Assembly: GCF_026011735.1 (NCBI RefSeq)
Contig: NZ_BRVN01000006.1
Coordinates: 62,001-126,000, forward strand
Direction of reading: 5' to 3'
DNA: 64,000 nucleotides
Source: Dietzia sp. NCCP-2495
GTDB taxonomy: Bacteria; Actinomycetota; Actinomycetes; Mycobacteriales; Mycobacteriaceae
The position numbers and the translations under genes are program-made. Below, piece by piece: positions 23,631 to 32,057 of this stretch (positions are counted from its first letter, which is position 1; every line of letters begins with the position of its first letter). The notes under the pieces were generated by a model that was given only the letters and a program-made list of their open reading frames with translations, made no database searches and was not told where the DNA came from.

Positions 23631-24599
23631 TCAGTTACTGACGTATCCCCGGGTTTTGTCGACCGCCGGGCCGGGCGTGCCGCCGTCACACCACGTGCGC
23701 AGGTGGCTGAGGAACTGCTCGGAGAGGGTGTCGCGCCAGCCCACCACGTCGCCGCACATGTGGGCGCTGATGTGCGCGCCGTCCAGGGTCCACAGCGGGT
23801 CACCCTGGGGTAGGGGTTCGACGACGACGACGTCGAGATGAGCGCTCAGTCTCCCGGACGCGATCTCCTTGGTCAGGGCGTCCTGGTCGATCAGCTTCCC
23901 GCGGCCCACGCTGATCACGTGGGCTCCCTCCTGCAGCGCCGCCAACTCGTCCCGCCCGAGCATCCCCTCGGTGGCCTCGGTCAGCGGCGCCACCATTACC
24001 AGGTGGTCCACGGCCCCGAGATGGTCGGCCAGCCGAGCGGAGTCCACGACGGTGCCGAAGTCCTCGTCGTCGTCGCGCGGTCGTCGCCCCGCACCGGTGA
24101 CCTGGACCCCGACCGCCCGCAGGAGCCGCGCGGTGGCCCGGCCGATCCCCCCGGTGCCCACCACCAGGGCGCGGCGGCCGGCGACCCGGGTGGTCTCGCG
24201 GTGGCGCCAGATGCCTGCGCGCTGCAGCTCGGCGCTCTCGTGGAGGCGCTTGTCGTGGGCCAGCACGCACGCCAGCACGTACTCGGCGATCGGCCCGTCG
24301 TACACCCCGCGCGCGTTGGTCAGGAGCACGTCGGCGGTGCGCAGCTCGTCGAAGAGCAGCTTGTCGACGCCCGCCGAGGCCGCGTGGATCCAGCGCAGGG
24401 AGTCGGCGGCGGGCCAGGCAGGGGCCAGCGCGCCGGAGAAGAAGTCCCACATCAGGAGGATCTCGGCGCCTGGGAGCGCCGCGGCGAGCGTGTCGGCGGT
24501 AGCGATCCGGACGTCGGCGAGCTCGCGGATCGCGGCGAGATCGGCGGGGTCGGGCACCTGGTCGGCGGTGAGGATCACGAGAGTCGGCCTGGAGGACAT
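23631..24599 (-). CDS. D-isomer-specific 2-hydroxyacid dehydrogenase
   Basis: A 322-residue NAD-dependent enzyme interconverting a D-2-hydroxyacid and its 2-oxoacid. The Rossmann motif is VVGTGGIGRATARLL. The catalytic triad is seen as Arg in VSVGRGKLID, Glu in VVVEPLPQGDPLW and His in HISAHMCG. Sequence after the His differs from typical hydroxyphenylpyruvate reductases (GDVVGW rather than a Trp-Arg motif), and the substrate is unknown. It diverges from the GabT-like operon across 76 bases that contain a GntR-type palindrome, so both are probably controlled together. Confidence 0.85.
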   Translation of the reverse strand: MSSRPTLVILTADQVPDPADLAAIRELADVRIATADTLAAALPGAEILLMWDFFSGALAPAWPAADSLRWIHAASAGVDKLLFDELRTADVLLTNARGVYDGPIAEYVLACVLAHDKRLHESAELQRAGIWRHRETTRVAGRRALVVGTGGIGRATARLLRAVGVQVTGAGRRPRDDDEDFGTVVDSARLADHLGAVDHLVMVAPLTEATEGMLGRDELAALQEGAHVISVGRGKLIDQDALTKEIASGRLSAHLDVVVVEPLPQGDPLWTLDGAHISAHMCGDVVGWRDTLSEQFLSHLRTWCDGGTPGPAVDKTRGYVSN

Positions 24600-24634
24600 A
24601 GGACCACCGTAACCCGCCGGAATCAGATGTTGTC

Positions 24635-24650
24635 GGATTGTTGACAATCC
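24635..24650. promoter_or_regulatory. GntR-type operator GGATTGTTGACAATCC
   Basis: Seven-base perfect arms (GGATTGT / ACAATCC) separated by TG form a palindrome in the divergent promoter of the hydroxyacid dehydrogenase and the GabT-like operon. The core TTGTnGACAA is of the kind bound by FadR/FCD-subfamily GntR proteins. It shares 17 of 18 bases (GTCGGATTGTYGACAATC) with a site at 43885-43901 in front of an amidase-gntR operon. Confidence 0.75.
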
Positions 24651-24675
24651 TGCCCGGCGGTCACAGACTAGCCGC

Positions 24676-25962
24676 ATGCCCGCGAACCTGTCCCCCGTCC
24701 TCAAGCAGGCCACGCCCGTCGTGGTGGACCACGCCTCCGGCTCGTGGATCCACGGCACCGACGGTCGCGACTACCTCGACTTCACCACCGGCATCGGCGT
24801 GACCTCGACCGGTCACTGCCACCCCGACGTGGTGGCCGCCGCCCAGGCACAGTGCGCCACGATCATCCACGCGCAGTACACGACCGTCATGCACCAGCCG
24901 CTGCTCGAGCTCACCGAGAAGCTGGGTGAGCACCTGCCGGCGGGTATCGACTCGGTGTTCTACGCCAACTCCGGTTCGGAGGCGGTCGAGGCCGCGGTGC
25001 GCCTGGCGCGCATGGCCACCGGCCGGCAGTACATCGTCACCGTGCAGCGCGGTTTTCACGGGCGCACCGTCGCCGCCGCGAGCCTGACCACCGCCGGCAC
25101 CAAGTTCTCCGCCGGGTTCGGCCCGCTCATGGCCGGGGTGGCGCAGACCCCCTACCCCGACGCGCTGCGGCTGAAGATGAGCGAGGACGAGGCCGTGGAC
25201 TACGCCCTCGCCGAGCTCGACTTCCTGCTCGCCACCCGCATCGACCCGCGCGAACTGGCGGGGATCGTGATCGAGCCCGTGCTCGGCGACGGCGGCTACA
25301 TGGCCGTCCCGCCGCGCTACCTGCAGGGACTGCGCGAGCGCGCCACGGCGCACGGGGCGCTCCTGGTGCTCGACGAGGTGCAGGCGGGCGTGGGACGGAC
25401 CGGGAAGTTCTGGGGCCATCAGCACACCGAGGGGCTGGTGCCGGACGTCCTCATCACCGCCAAGGGCATCGCCTCGGGCTTTCCCATCTCCGCCATCGCC
25501 GCGCCCGAGGAGATCATGGCCAAGGCGTGGCCGGGGTCCCAGGGCGGCACCTACGGCGGCAACGCCGTGGCGGCTGCGGCGGCCGTCGCCACACTCGGGG
25601 TGATCGAGCGCGAGGGCCTGGTCGCCAACGCGGCCGAGCGCGGTGCGCAACTGCTGGACGGGCTGCGGCGTAGTCTCGGCGACGTGGGTGAGATCTGCGA
25701 CATCCGGGGCACCGGGCTCATGCTCGGCGTCGAGTTCGGCGACGCGACCGCGCCCGCCGGCAGCCCCGCCTCGGCCGAGGGCGCGCGCTTGGCCGCCGCC
25801 GTCCAGCAGGCCTGCATCGACGAGGACCTGCTCACCCTGACCTGCGGCCCCACCGGCTCGGTCGTGCGGATCATCCCCGCGCTGGTGGTGACCGCCGACG
25901 AGGTCGACACGGGCGTCGAGCGCCTGGCCCGCGCCGTCCACCGGGTCGTGGGCCGGTCGTGA
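24676..25962 (+). CDS. gabT: Class III omega-aminotransferase, GabT-like
   Basis: A 428-residue PLP enzyme of the 4-aminobutyrate / diaminobutyrate transaminase group. The PLP lysine lies in DVLITAKGIASGFPI. Other conserved parts are VFYANSGSEAVEAAVRLAR, FHGRTVAAASLT and LLVLDEVQAGVGRTGKFWG. Such enzymes move the omega-amino group of GABA, beta-alanine or 2,4-diaminobutyrate to 2-oxoglutarate or pyruvate. It starts a three-gene operon, overlapping the next gene as GTGA, and ends with a semialdehyde dehydrogenase, which would consume the product aldehyde. The GntR-type palindrome lies 26 bases upstream of its ATG, so repression is expected. The true amino donor is not determined. Confidence 0.85.
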   Translation: MPANLSPVLKQATPVVVDHASGSWIHGTDGRDYLDFTTGIGVTSTGHCHPDVVAAAQAQCATIIHAQYTTVMHQPLLELTEKLGEHLPAGIDSVFYANSGSEAVEAAVRLARMATGRQYIVTVQRGFHGRTVAAASLTTAGTKFSAGFGPLMAGVAQTPYPDALRLKMSEDEAVDYALAELDFLLATRIDPRELAGIVIEPVLGDGGYMAVPPRYLQGLRERATAHGALLVLDEVQAGVGRTGKFWGHQHTEGLVPDVLITAKGIASGFPISAIAAPEEIMAKAWPGSQGGTYGGNAVAAAAAVATLGVIEREGLVANAAERGAQLLDGLRRSLGDVGEICDIRGTGLMLGVEFGDATAPAGSPASAEGARLAAAVQQACIDEDLLTLTCGPTGSVVRIIPALVVTADEVDTGVERLARAVHRVVGRS

Positions 25963-28900
25963 CGGGCGCGGCGGGGGCCATCACGGCGGGCACGTCCCCG
26001 GCGGGGTCCGCCGCGCCCGGCGCCACCCGCGAGGAACTGATCAGCGCCCTCGCCGCCGCGGGCCTTGCGCCCGAGTCCGACGCCCGCCGCCTGGCCGAGT
26101 ACTCCTACGACGCCTCCAACTACCGCGTCGTCCCCGCGGCCGTGCTGTTCCCGCGCACCGAGGCCGAGGTCGCCGCCGCGCTGGCCGTGTGCCACCGGCT
26201 CGGCGTGCCGGCCACCGCCCGCGGCGGGGGGACGTCGATGGCCGGGAACGCGATCGGCGGCGGGCTCGTGCTGGACCTGTCTCGGCACATGCGCAGGGTG
26301 CTCGCCGTCGACGACGACGCGGCCGTGCCCACCGTGACCGCCGAGGCCGGGGTCGTGCTCACCGACCTGCGCGCGGCCGTCCACGCCGCCACCGATGAAC
26401 GCCTGACCTTCGCCCCCGACCCCTCCAGCCAGTCACGGGCCTGCGTCGGCGGCGCGATCGGCAACGACGCCTGTGGCAACCACTCGGTCCGCCACGGCCG
26501 CACCGCCGACCACGTGGAGGCCCTACGCCTGGTCACCGCCGACGGGCTGCGCCTCACCGCGACCCGCCGCGGGGTCGAGGCCACCGACCCCGGCGACGCC
26601 GCGGCCACCGCCCGCGCCGATCACCTGACCACCGAGCTGCGCGACCTCGCCGCCGACCACCTGGGCGCGATCCGCACCGAGCTCGGGCGCTTCCCGCGGC
26701 AGGTCTCGGGCTACCACCTGCGGCACCTACTACCCGAGGAGGGCTTCGACGTGGCCCGTGCGCTCGTGGGCTCGGAGGGCACGTGCGCGGTCGTCACCTC
26801 GGCGACGCTGCGGGTCGTGCCCCGAGCCGCGCGGACCGGCCTGCTCGTGGTGGGCTACGCCGACGTGGTGGATGCCGCGCGCGACGTCCCGCTCATCCTC
26901 CCCCACCGCCCCACGGCCGTAGAGGGTGTGGACGAGGTGATCGTGGAGACCATGCGCCTGCGGCGCGGCGCCGACTCGGTGGCCGAGCTTCCAGATGGGC
27001 GGGCGTGGCTGTTCGTCGAGCTCGACGACGACACCGGGGCGGCCAGTGCAGGCGCGGGCGCGGAGGCCCTCGAGGACCGCATCGCCCGGCTCGCCGAGCA
27101 GCTCACCCGGTCCGGGCACGCGACCCGGGTGCTGCAGGTGACCGACCCGGTGGCCCGCGCCGACCTGTGGCGCGTCCGCGAGGACGGCGCCGGGCTCAGC
27201 TCCCGGCTGGCCGACCCGGCGACCGGCCGGACCATCGAGTCCTGGCCCGGCTGGGAGGACGCCGCCGTGCCGCCCGAGCGCCTGGCCGACTACCTCGCCG
27301 AGTTCCGCGAGCTGCTCGACCGGCACGGGCTCACCGGGGTGATGTACGGGCACTTCGGCGCCGGGTGCATGCACATCCGCATCACTTTCGACCTGCGCAC
27401 CGAGGCCGGCCGGGCCGTCTTCCGGGCCTTCTGCACCGACGCCGCCCACCTCGCGGTCCGTCACGGCGGGTCCCTGTCCGGCGAGCACGGCGACGGGCGC
27501 GCCCGCTCCGAGCTGCTGCCCCTCATGTACTCGCCCGAGATACTGGGCGCCTTCGACCGCTTCGCCCGGATCTGGGACCCCGCCGGCATCCTCGCGCCGG
27601 GCGGCCTCAGCGGCACCCGGCCCATGGACTCCGACCTCGCCCTGGACGGCGTGCTTGACCGGAGGCCGCCCCGCGATCTGGGACTGCTGACCTCCGCCGA
27701 CGGCGCCCACCCGGTCCAGGCCTGCATCGGGGTCGGCCGCTGCCGCACCTCCACCGGCGGCGTCATGTGCCCGTCGTACCGCGCCACCGGCGACGAGAAG
27801 GACTCCACCCGCGGACGCTCCCGCGTGCTGCAGGAGGTCGTGCGCGGCACCCTGCCCGTCACCCACCCGGCCGTGGAGGAATCGCTCGATCTCTGCCTGG
27901 CCTGCAAGGCCTGCTCCACGGACTGCCCCACCGGCGTGGACATGGCCGCCTTCAAGTACGAGGCCCTGCACCGCCGGTACCGGGGCCGGCTCCGCCCCCG
28001 CGTGCATTACTCCCTCGGCCTGCTGCCGGTGTGGCTGCGCGTGACCGGTCGGATCGCCGGGCCGCTCAACGCCGTCCTGTCCACCCGCGCCGGCCGCGCC
28101 GCCGCCACGAGGCTGGGCGGGATCGCCGCCGGCCGCGAGCTGCCCCGCTTCGCCTCCGCCGCCGCCCTGCGCGCCGAACTCGACCGCACCCCGGACAGCG
28201 TCTGGTCGGTCGACACCGCCGGCGTGGGCCCCTCGACGCGGACCTCCGCCGAGGTAGTGCTGTTCCTCGACTCCTTCACCCGGGGACTGCGGCCCGCCGT
28301 CGCCGGCGCCGCCGCCCGCGTCCTCGGCGGATCGCACACCTCCGTCGCGTGCAGCGCCCGCCACTGCTGCGGACTGACCCACGTCACCACCGGCCGCCTC
28401 GACGCCGCCCGCCGCACCCTGCGCCGGACCGTGCAGCACCTCGACGGCATCCGCGGACCGGGCGGGGAGGAGATCCCCGTCGTCGTCGTCGAACCCTCCT
28501 GCGCCGCCACCCTCCGTGGCGACCTCCCGACACTCCTCGGCGACACCGACGATCCCGACGACCCCGACGCGGCGGCCGCCCGGCGCGTGGCCGCGCGCGT
28601 GCGCTCCGCCGCCGAGCACCTGGGCCACCTCGCCGCCGAGGGTCGCGCCCCCGACTGGCCCGGCGGCGCCCCCGACCGCGTCACGGTCCAGACCCACTGC
28701 CACGAGTACGCCACCTTCGGCAACCGGATCCAGCGCGCCACCCTCACCTCGCTGGGCGTGGGCTCGGTGCGCGAGGCCACCGGCTGCTGCGGCGTCGCCG
28801 GGGACTTCGGGTTCACCGCCGGGCACGAGGACGTCGCCGACGCCGTCGCCGAGCAGGCCCTGGCCCCCGCCCTGCGCGCCGACCCCGACGCGCCCGTGCT

Positions 28901-29042
28901 CACCGACGGGTTCTCGTGCACCGCCCAGGTCGACCACCTCGCCGCGCGCGACCCGGACGTCGGCCGTCGCGCCGGGCGCCACCTGTTCGAACTGCTCGAT
29001 CCCGACCCCGCTCCCGATCCCGCCCCCAGGAGGAAGCCATGA
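25959..29042 (+). CDS. FAD/4Fe-4S D-2-hydroxyacid dehydrogenase, YdiJ/GlcDF-type fusion
   Basis: A 1027-residue two-part flavoprotein. Residues about 20-540 are a PCMH-type FAD domain with FAD-linked oxidase C domain (TARGGGTSMAGNAIGGG, GGAIGNDACGNHSVRHGR, GHFGAGCMHIRI). From about residue 585 a ferredoxin-like part carries CIGVGRCRTSTGGVMCPS and CLACKACSTDCPTGVD, followed by two CCG motifs (ARHCCGLT, TGCCGVAGDFGF). Length and layout match E. coli YdiJ (about 1018 residues, a D-2-hydroxyglutarate dehydrogenase) and fused D-lactate/glycolate dehydrogenases. It would pass electrons to quinone or a carrier protein. It starts with GTG inside the gabT stop and overlaps the gabD start. The substrate is inferred only to be a D-2-hydroxyacid. 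Confidence 0.85.
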   Translation: MTGAAGAITAGTSPAGSAAPGATREELISALAAAGLAPESDARRLAEYSYDASNYRVVPAAVLFPRTEAEVAAALAVCHRLGVPATARGGGTSMAGNAIGGGLVLDLSRHMRRVLAVDDDAAVPTVTAEAGVVLTDLRAAVHAATDERLTFAPDPSSQSRACVGGAIGNDACGNHSVRHGRTADHVEALRLVTADGLRLTATRRGVEATDPGDAAATARADHLTTELRDLAADHLGAIRTELGRFPRQVSGYHLRHLLPEEGFDVARALVGSEGTCAVVTSATLRVVPRAARTGLLVVGYADVVDAARDVPLILPHRPTAVEGVDEVIVETMRLRRGADSVAELPDGRAWLFVELDDDTGAASAGAGAEALEDRIARLAEQLTRSGHATRVLQVTDPVARADLWRVREDGAGLSSRLADPATGRTIESWPGWEDAAVPPERLADYLAEFRELLDRHGLTGVMYGHFGAGCMHIRITFDLRTEAGRAVFRAFCTDAAHLAVRHGGSLSGEHGDGRARSELLPLMYSPEILGAFDRFARIWDPAGILAPGGLSGTRPMDSDLALDGVLDRRPPRDLGLLTSADGAHPVQACIGVGRCRTSTGGVMCPSYRATGDEKDSTRGRSRVLQEVVRGTLPVTHPAVEESLDLCLACKACSTDCPTGVDMAAFKYEALHRRYRGRLRPRVHYSLGLLPVWLRVTGRIAGPLNAVLSTRAGRAAATRLGGIAAGRELPRFASAAALRAELDRTPDSVWSVDTAGVGPSTRTSAEVVLFLDSFTRGLRPAVAGAAARVLGGSHTSVACSARHCCGLTHVTTGRLDAARRTLRRTVQHLDGIRGPGGEEIPVVVVEPSCAATLRGDLPTLLGDTDDPDDPDAAAARRVAARVRSAAEHLGHLAAEGRAPDWPGGAPDRVTVQTHCHEYATFGNRIQRATLTSLGVGSVREATGCCGVAGDFGFTAGHEDVADAVAEQALAPALRADPDAPVLTDGFSCTAQVDHLAARDPDVGRRAGRHLFELLDPDPAPDPAPRRKP

Positions 29043-30502
29043 CCCGCTCCGTCACCGACCTCGTCGCCGCGCTCGGCACCGGTATCCACATCGACGGCCA
29101 GTGGCGCGACGCCGCCTCCGGCGCGACCTTCGACGTGCTCAACCCGGCCACCGGCGAGCGCGTGGCCACCCTCGCCGACGGCGCCGCCGCCGATGCCGAC
29201 GAGGCGATCCGGGTCGCCGGCCGGACCCAGGCCTCGTGGGCCGCGGTGCCCGCCCGCGACCGCGCCGAGATCCTGCGGCGGGCCTACGAGCTGCTCATCG
29301 ACCGCGCCGACGAGCTGGCGCTGCTCATGACCACCGAGATGGGCAAGCCCCTGGCCGAGGCGCGCGGCGAGGTGACCTACGGCGCCGAGTTCTTCCGCTG
29401 GTTCTCCGAGGAGGCCTGCCGCATCTCCGGCGACGCCCGCCGATCCCCCGACGGCAGCACCCGGCTGATGGTCACCTCCGAGCCCGTGGGGCCGTGCATC
29501 CTCATCACCCCGTGGAACTTCCCGCTGGCCATGGCCACCCGCAAGATCGGGCCGGCGATCGCCGCCGGCTGCACCATGGTGTTCAAGCCCGCCAACCTCA
29601 CACCACTGACCTCGCTGTACGTGATCGATCTGCTGCGCGAGGCCGGGCTGCCCGACGGCGTTCTCAACGTCGTGTGCACCACCTCCCCCGGCGACGTGGT
29701 GGAGCCGTGGATCGACTCCGGCATCGCCCGCAAGCTCTCCTTCACCGGCTCCACCCCCGTCGGCAGAACCCTGCTCGAGCAGTGCGCACGCGGGGTGCTG
29801 CGCACGTCCATGGAGCTGGGCGGCAACGCTCCGTTCGTCGTGTGCGAGGACGCGGATATGGACACCGCTGTCGCCGCCGCCATGGCCGCCAAGATGCGCA
29901 ACATGGGTGAGGCGTGCACGTCCGCCAACCGGATTCTGGTGCACCGCTCGGTGATCGACGAGTTCGGGCGGCGCCTCACCGAGAAGATGGGCGCGCTCAC
30001 CGTCGGCAACGGTGTCGAGGACGGCGTGGACGTCGGTCCGCTGGTCGAGGAGAAGGCCGTCGCCAAGGTCGCGGGTCTGGTCGACGACGCCGTCTCGCGG
30101 GGCGCCGAGGTTCTGACCGGCGGCAATCGCGGAGACGGGCCGGGGTTTTTCTACCCGCCCACCGTGATCACCGGGGTCTCGCCCGAGTCCGAACTGATGA
30201 CGACCGAGATCTTCGGCCCCGTCGCCGCACTGATCCCCTTCGACACCGACGATGAGGCCGTCGAGCTGGCCAACGACACCGAGTTCGGGCTGGTCTCGTA
30301 CGTCATGACCGAGAATCTCGACCGCGCGATGACGATGTCCGAGCGGCTGCAGGCGGGGATGGTCGGCGTCAACGTCGGCGTGGTCTCCAACCCGGCGGCG
30401 CCGTTCGGCGGCATCAAGCAGTCGGGGTTGGGTCGCGAGGGCGGGACGACCGGGATCGAGGAGTTCCTCGAGACCAAGCTCGTCGCGATCCCGGTGCGCT
30501 GA
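29039..30502 (+). CDS. gabD: Aldehyde dehydrogenase, succinate-semialdehyde type
   Basis: A 487-residue NAD(P)-dependent aldehyde dehydrogenase. The catalytic Cys is in MGEACTSANRILV, the general-base Glu in SMELGGNAPFVV, and the cofactor loop in FTGSTPVGRTLLEQC. ITPWNFPLAMATRKIGPAI and FGGIKQSGLGREGG are typical of GabD-like succinate-semialdehyde dehydrogenases. It overlaps the preceding gene as ATGA, so the aminotransferase, the flavoprotein and this dehydrogenase are translated together. The natural substrate is the aldehyde made by the first gene: succinic semialdehyde if that is GABA transaminase, or aspartate semialdehyde if it acts on diaminobutyrate. Confidence 0.88.
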   Translation: MTRSVTDLVAALGTGIHIDGQWRDAASGATFDVLNPATGERVATLADGAAADADEAIRVAGRTQASWAAVPARDRAEILRRAYELLIDRADELALLMTTEMGKPLAEARGEVTYGAEFFRWFSEEACRISGDARRSPDGSTRLMVTSEPVGPCILITPWNFPLAMATRKIGPAIAAGCTMVFKPANLTPLTSLYVIDLLREAGLPDGVLNVVCTTSPGDVVEPWIDSGIARKLSFTGSTPVGRTLLEQCARGVLRTSMELGGNAPFVVCEDADMDTAVAAAMAAKMRNMGEACTSANRILVHRSVIDEFGRRLTEKMGALTVGNGVEDGVDVGPLVEEKAVAKVAGLVDDAVSRGAEVLTGGNRGDGPGFFYPPTVITGVSPESELMTTEIFGPVAALIPFDTDDEAVELANDTEFGLVSYVMTENLDRAMTMSERLQAGMVGVNVGVVSNPAAPFGGIKQSGLGREGGTTGIEEFLETKLVAIPVR

Positions 30503-30536
30503 CGCGGGGCCGGCGCCCGCCGCGTCGGCCGCGGGG

Positions 30537-30815
30537 TCAGCCGGTGCGGACCCGGCCAGCCAGACGGTGACGTTCGATCTCGGTCAGGCCGCCCCAGACG
30601 CCATATAACTCACCGTTGGCCACGGCATGCTCGCGACACTCGGCCAGGACAGGGCAGCCGGCACAGATCTTCTTGGCGACTGCCTCCTTCCGGCGGCGCA
30701 CCCGCTTGGGCTCGTCCTCGGAGTTGTAGAACAGATCCGGCAACTCCTGACAATGCCCGTGATCTGTCCATTCCCATCGTTCGTCGATCCGGCGGATCCC
30801 CGTCGGCGGTGTCAT
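30537..30815 (-). CDS. WhiB-family iron-sulfur transcription factor
   Basis: A 92-residue WhiB protein. Four cluster cysteines are at residues 22, 51, 54 and 60 (HCQELPDLFY, ICAGCPVLAEC), followed by the turn GVWGGLTEIER and a basic tail. The cluster senses redox or nitric oxide and the protein works by binding the sigma factor region 4. ATG 30815 is chosen; an ATG three codons earlier sits too close to the GGAGGAG ribosome site. I cannot assign it to a numbered WhiB class with certainty. It diverges from an orphan LuxR-type regulator over 146 bases. Confidence 0.88.
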   Translation of the reverse strand: MTPPTGIRRIDERWEWTDHGHCQELPDLFYNSEDEPKRVRRRKEAVAKKICAGCPVLAECREHAVANGELYGVWGGLTEIERHRLAGRVRTG

Positions 30816-30961
30816 CCAGGCCATCTCCTCCGTTGCGAGATCAACCTTCTGCCAGAGTGGCGGGCCCCCGGCACACCCCCAGGGGTGTGATCGACGGCCG
30901 GCCGGGCAGGCCACGGCACGCCCCCGGAAATGCGCATGCCGTGCGCTGCTACCTTTGCCCC

Positions 30962-31579
30962 ATGCCGGTCAGCGTGTGCGTTATCGACGACTACGACATC
31001 GTGGTGGCCGGCGTGCGCGCGCTGTTGGCCCCGTTCGCCGAACGGGTGCTGGTCGTGGAGACACAACTGCGGACGAATCCCGACCTCGCCGTTGACGTGG
31101 CGTTGTTCGACACGTTCGCCGCTCCCCTGGACTGGCAGGCGCAGCTGACAGAACTGGCTGCGGACTCACGGGTAGGCGCCGTGGCCGTCTACTCGTTCAT
31201 GACCGACCCGAGGGCCGTGGAGGACTCACTTGCCGCGGGCGCCGGCGGCTTCCTGGCCAAGTCACTTCCCGCCGAGGCGCTCGTCGAGGGGATCGAGGCG
31301 ATCGCCGGCGGGCATCGCGTGGTGGACCTCGGCGCGCGGGACGGTGGCGTCGCCGGCGATCACTGGCCCGCCGAAGGCGTGGGCCTGAGCCCCCGCGAGG
31401 CCGAGATGCTCTCACTCATCGTGCGGGGCTACTCCAACGAGGAGATCGCCCGGTCGCGCTACCTCTCGCCCAACACCGTAAAGTCGTACATCCGTGAGGC
31501 CTACCGGAAAATCGGGGTCACCACGCGGGCACAGGCCGTGGCGTGGGGGATGCGGAACGGGCTCGAGCCCTCGCACTGA
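30962..31579 (+). CDS. Orphan NarL/LuxR-family response regulator
   Basis: A 205-residue regulator. The receiver has the acidic pair in VCVIDDYDIV, a probable phospho-acceptor Asp in VALFDTFA and the conserved Ser and Lys in AVYSFMTD and GGFLAKSLP. The C-terminal LuxR helix-turn-helix is GLSPREAEMLSLIVRGYSNE with SPNTVKSYIREAYRKIGV. No histidine kinase gene is adjacent, so its partner is elsewhere or it works without phosphorylation. It diverges from whiB, and the pair may be co-regulated. Confidence 0.88.
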   Translation: MPVSVCVIDDYDIVVAGVRALLAPFAERVLVVETQLRTNPDLAVDVALFDTFAAPLDWQAQLTELAADSRVGAVAVYSFMTDPRAVEDSLAAGAGGFLAKSLPAEALVEGIEAIAGGHRVVDLGARDGGVAGDHWPAEGVGLSPREAEMLSLIVRGYSNEEIARSRYLSPNTVKSYIREAYRKIGVTTRAQAVAWGMRNGLEPSH

Positions 31580-31720
31580 CCCCGGGCAGGAGCCCGGCTG
31601 GCAGTCCCCGCCCGCACGCCCCGAGCCGGGGCATTGGCCTGTCGAAATTCCTCCGGTGGCGAACGCGCTCCTCGCGCGTAGTGCCCACGTCGTCGTATCG
31701 AGCAATCCCGCCCAGCGGGA

Positions 31721-31750
31721 TTGACAGTGACTCGCGTCACGACATAGTCT
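31721..31750 (+). promoter_or_regulatory. Promoter with GlxR/Crp-like site in its spacer
   Basis: TTGACA (31721-31726) and TAGTCT (31745-31750) have an 18-base spacer, giving a strong sigma-A-like promoter. The spacer is filled by GTGACTCGCGTCAC (31727-31740), which has the GTGA-N6-TCAC core of cAMP-receptor (Crp/GlxR) sites. A regulator bound there would block RNA polymerase. The promoter points at the degraded reading frame at 31807 and the enoyl-CoA hydratase gene. Confidence 0.6.
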
Positions 31751-31766
31751 TTCCACGTCCCGTTTG

Positions 31767-31782
31767 CTACGTATATGCGTAG
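31767..31782. promoter_or_regulatory. Inverted repeat CTACGTATATGCGTAG downstream of promoter
   Basis: CTACG and CGTAG flank TATATG just downstream of the promoter at 31721-31750, where an operator would be expected. The IclR regulator at 32.9 kb is the nearest candidate binder. No experimental consensus supports this. Confidence 0.35.
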
Positions 31783-31806
31783 TGGGTTCCCTAGTTAAGG
31801 ATTCTC

Positions 31807-31993
31807 ATGAGACGCCCCCTCGTCCGATCCGCGGTACAGCCCGGCGGACCACAGCCCGTCGCGCGGCGTCGACGGTCGCCGGGCCGAGCAGGTCTTCCGC
31901 GGCGCGTTCCCGTACGTGATCGCCATGCTGGCGGTCGCCCTGCTGTTCCTCATATTCCCCGGCATCGTGCTCTGGATCCCGGAGACAATGTGA
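31807..31993 (+). pseudogene. Remnant of a TRAP transporter large permease (DctM-like)
   Basis: An intact ribosome site (AAGGA, 31798-31802) and ATG 31807 remain, but the frame they open encodes nothing recognisable. One base off, codons 31862-31993 encode VFRGAFPYVIAMLAVALLF and end with FPGIVLWIPETM, the typical last helix and C-terminus of a DctM/TRAP large subunit. No start codon exists in that frame after the TGA at 31808. The simplest reading is that a TRAP operon was deleted between its first codons and the end of dctM. It sits in front of the acid-catabolic genes, where a substrate importer would be expected. Confidence 0.6.
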
Positions 31994-32057
31994 CCTGAGC
32001 CGACCCGACCGACCCACTCCGACACCCACTCCAACCCTCCCCTGCAAAGGAATGACG

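Noticed and set aside
26730-28982. A 750-codon open frame on the minus strand
   Set aside because: It is the mirror of the YdiJ-like gene in another frame, rich in Gly/Ala/Val repeats with no motif.
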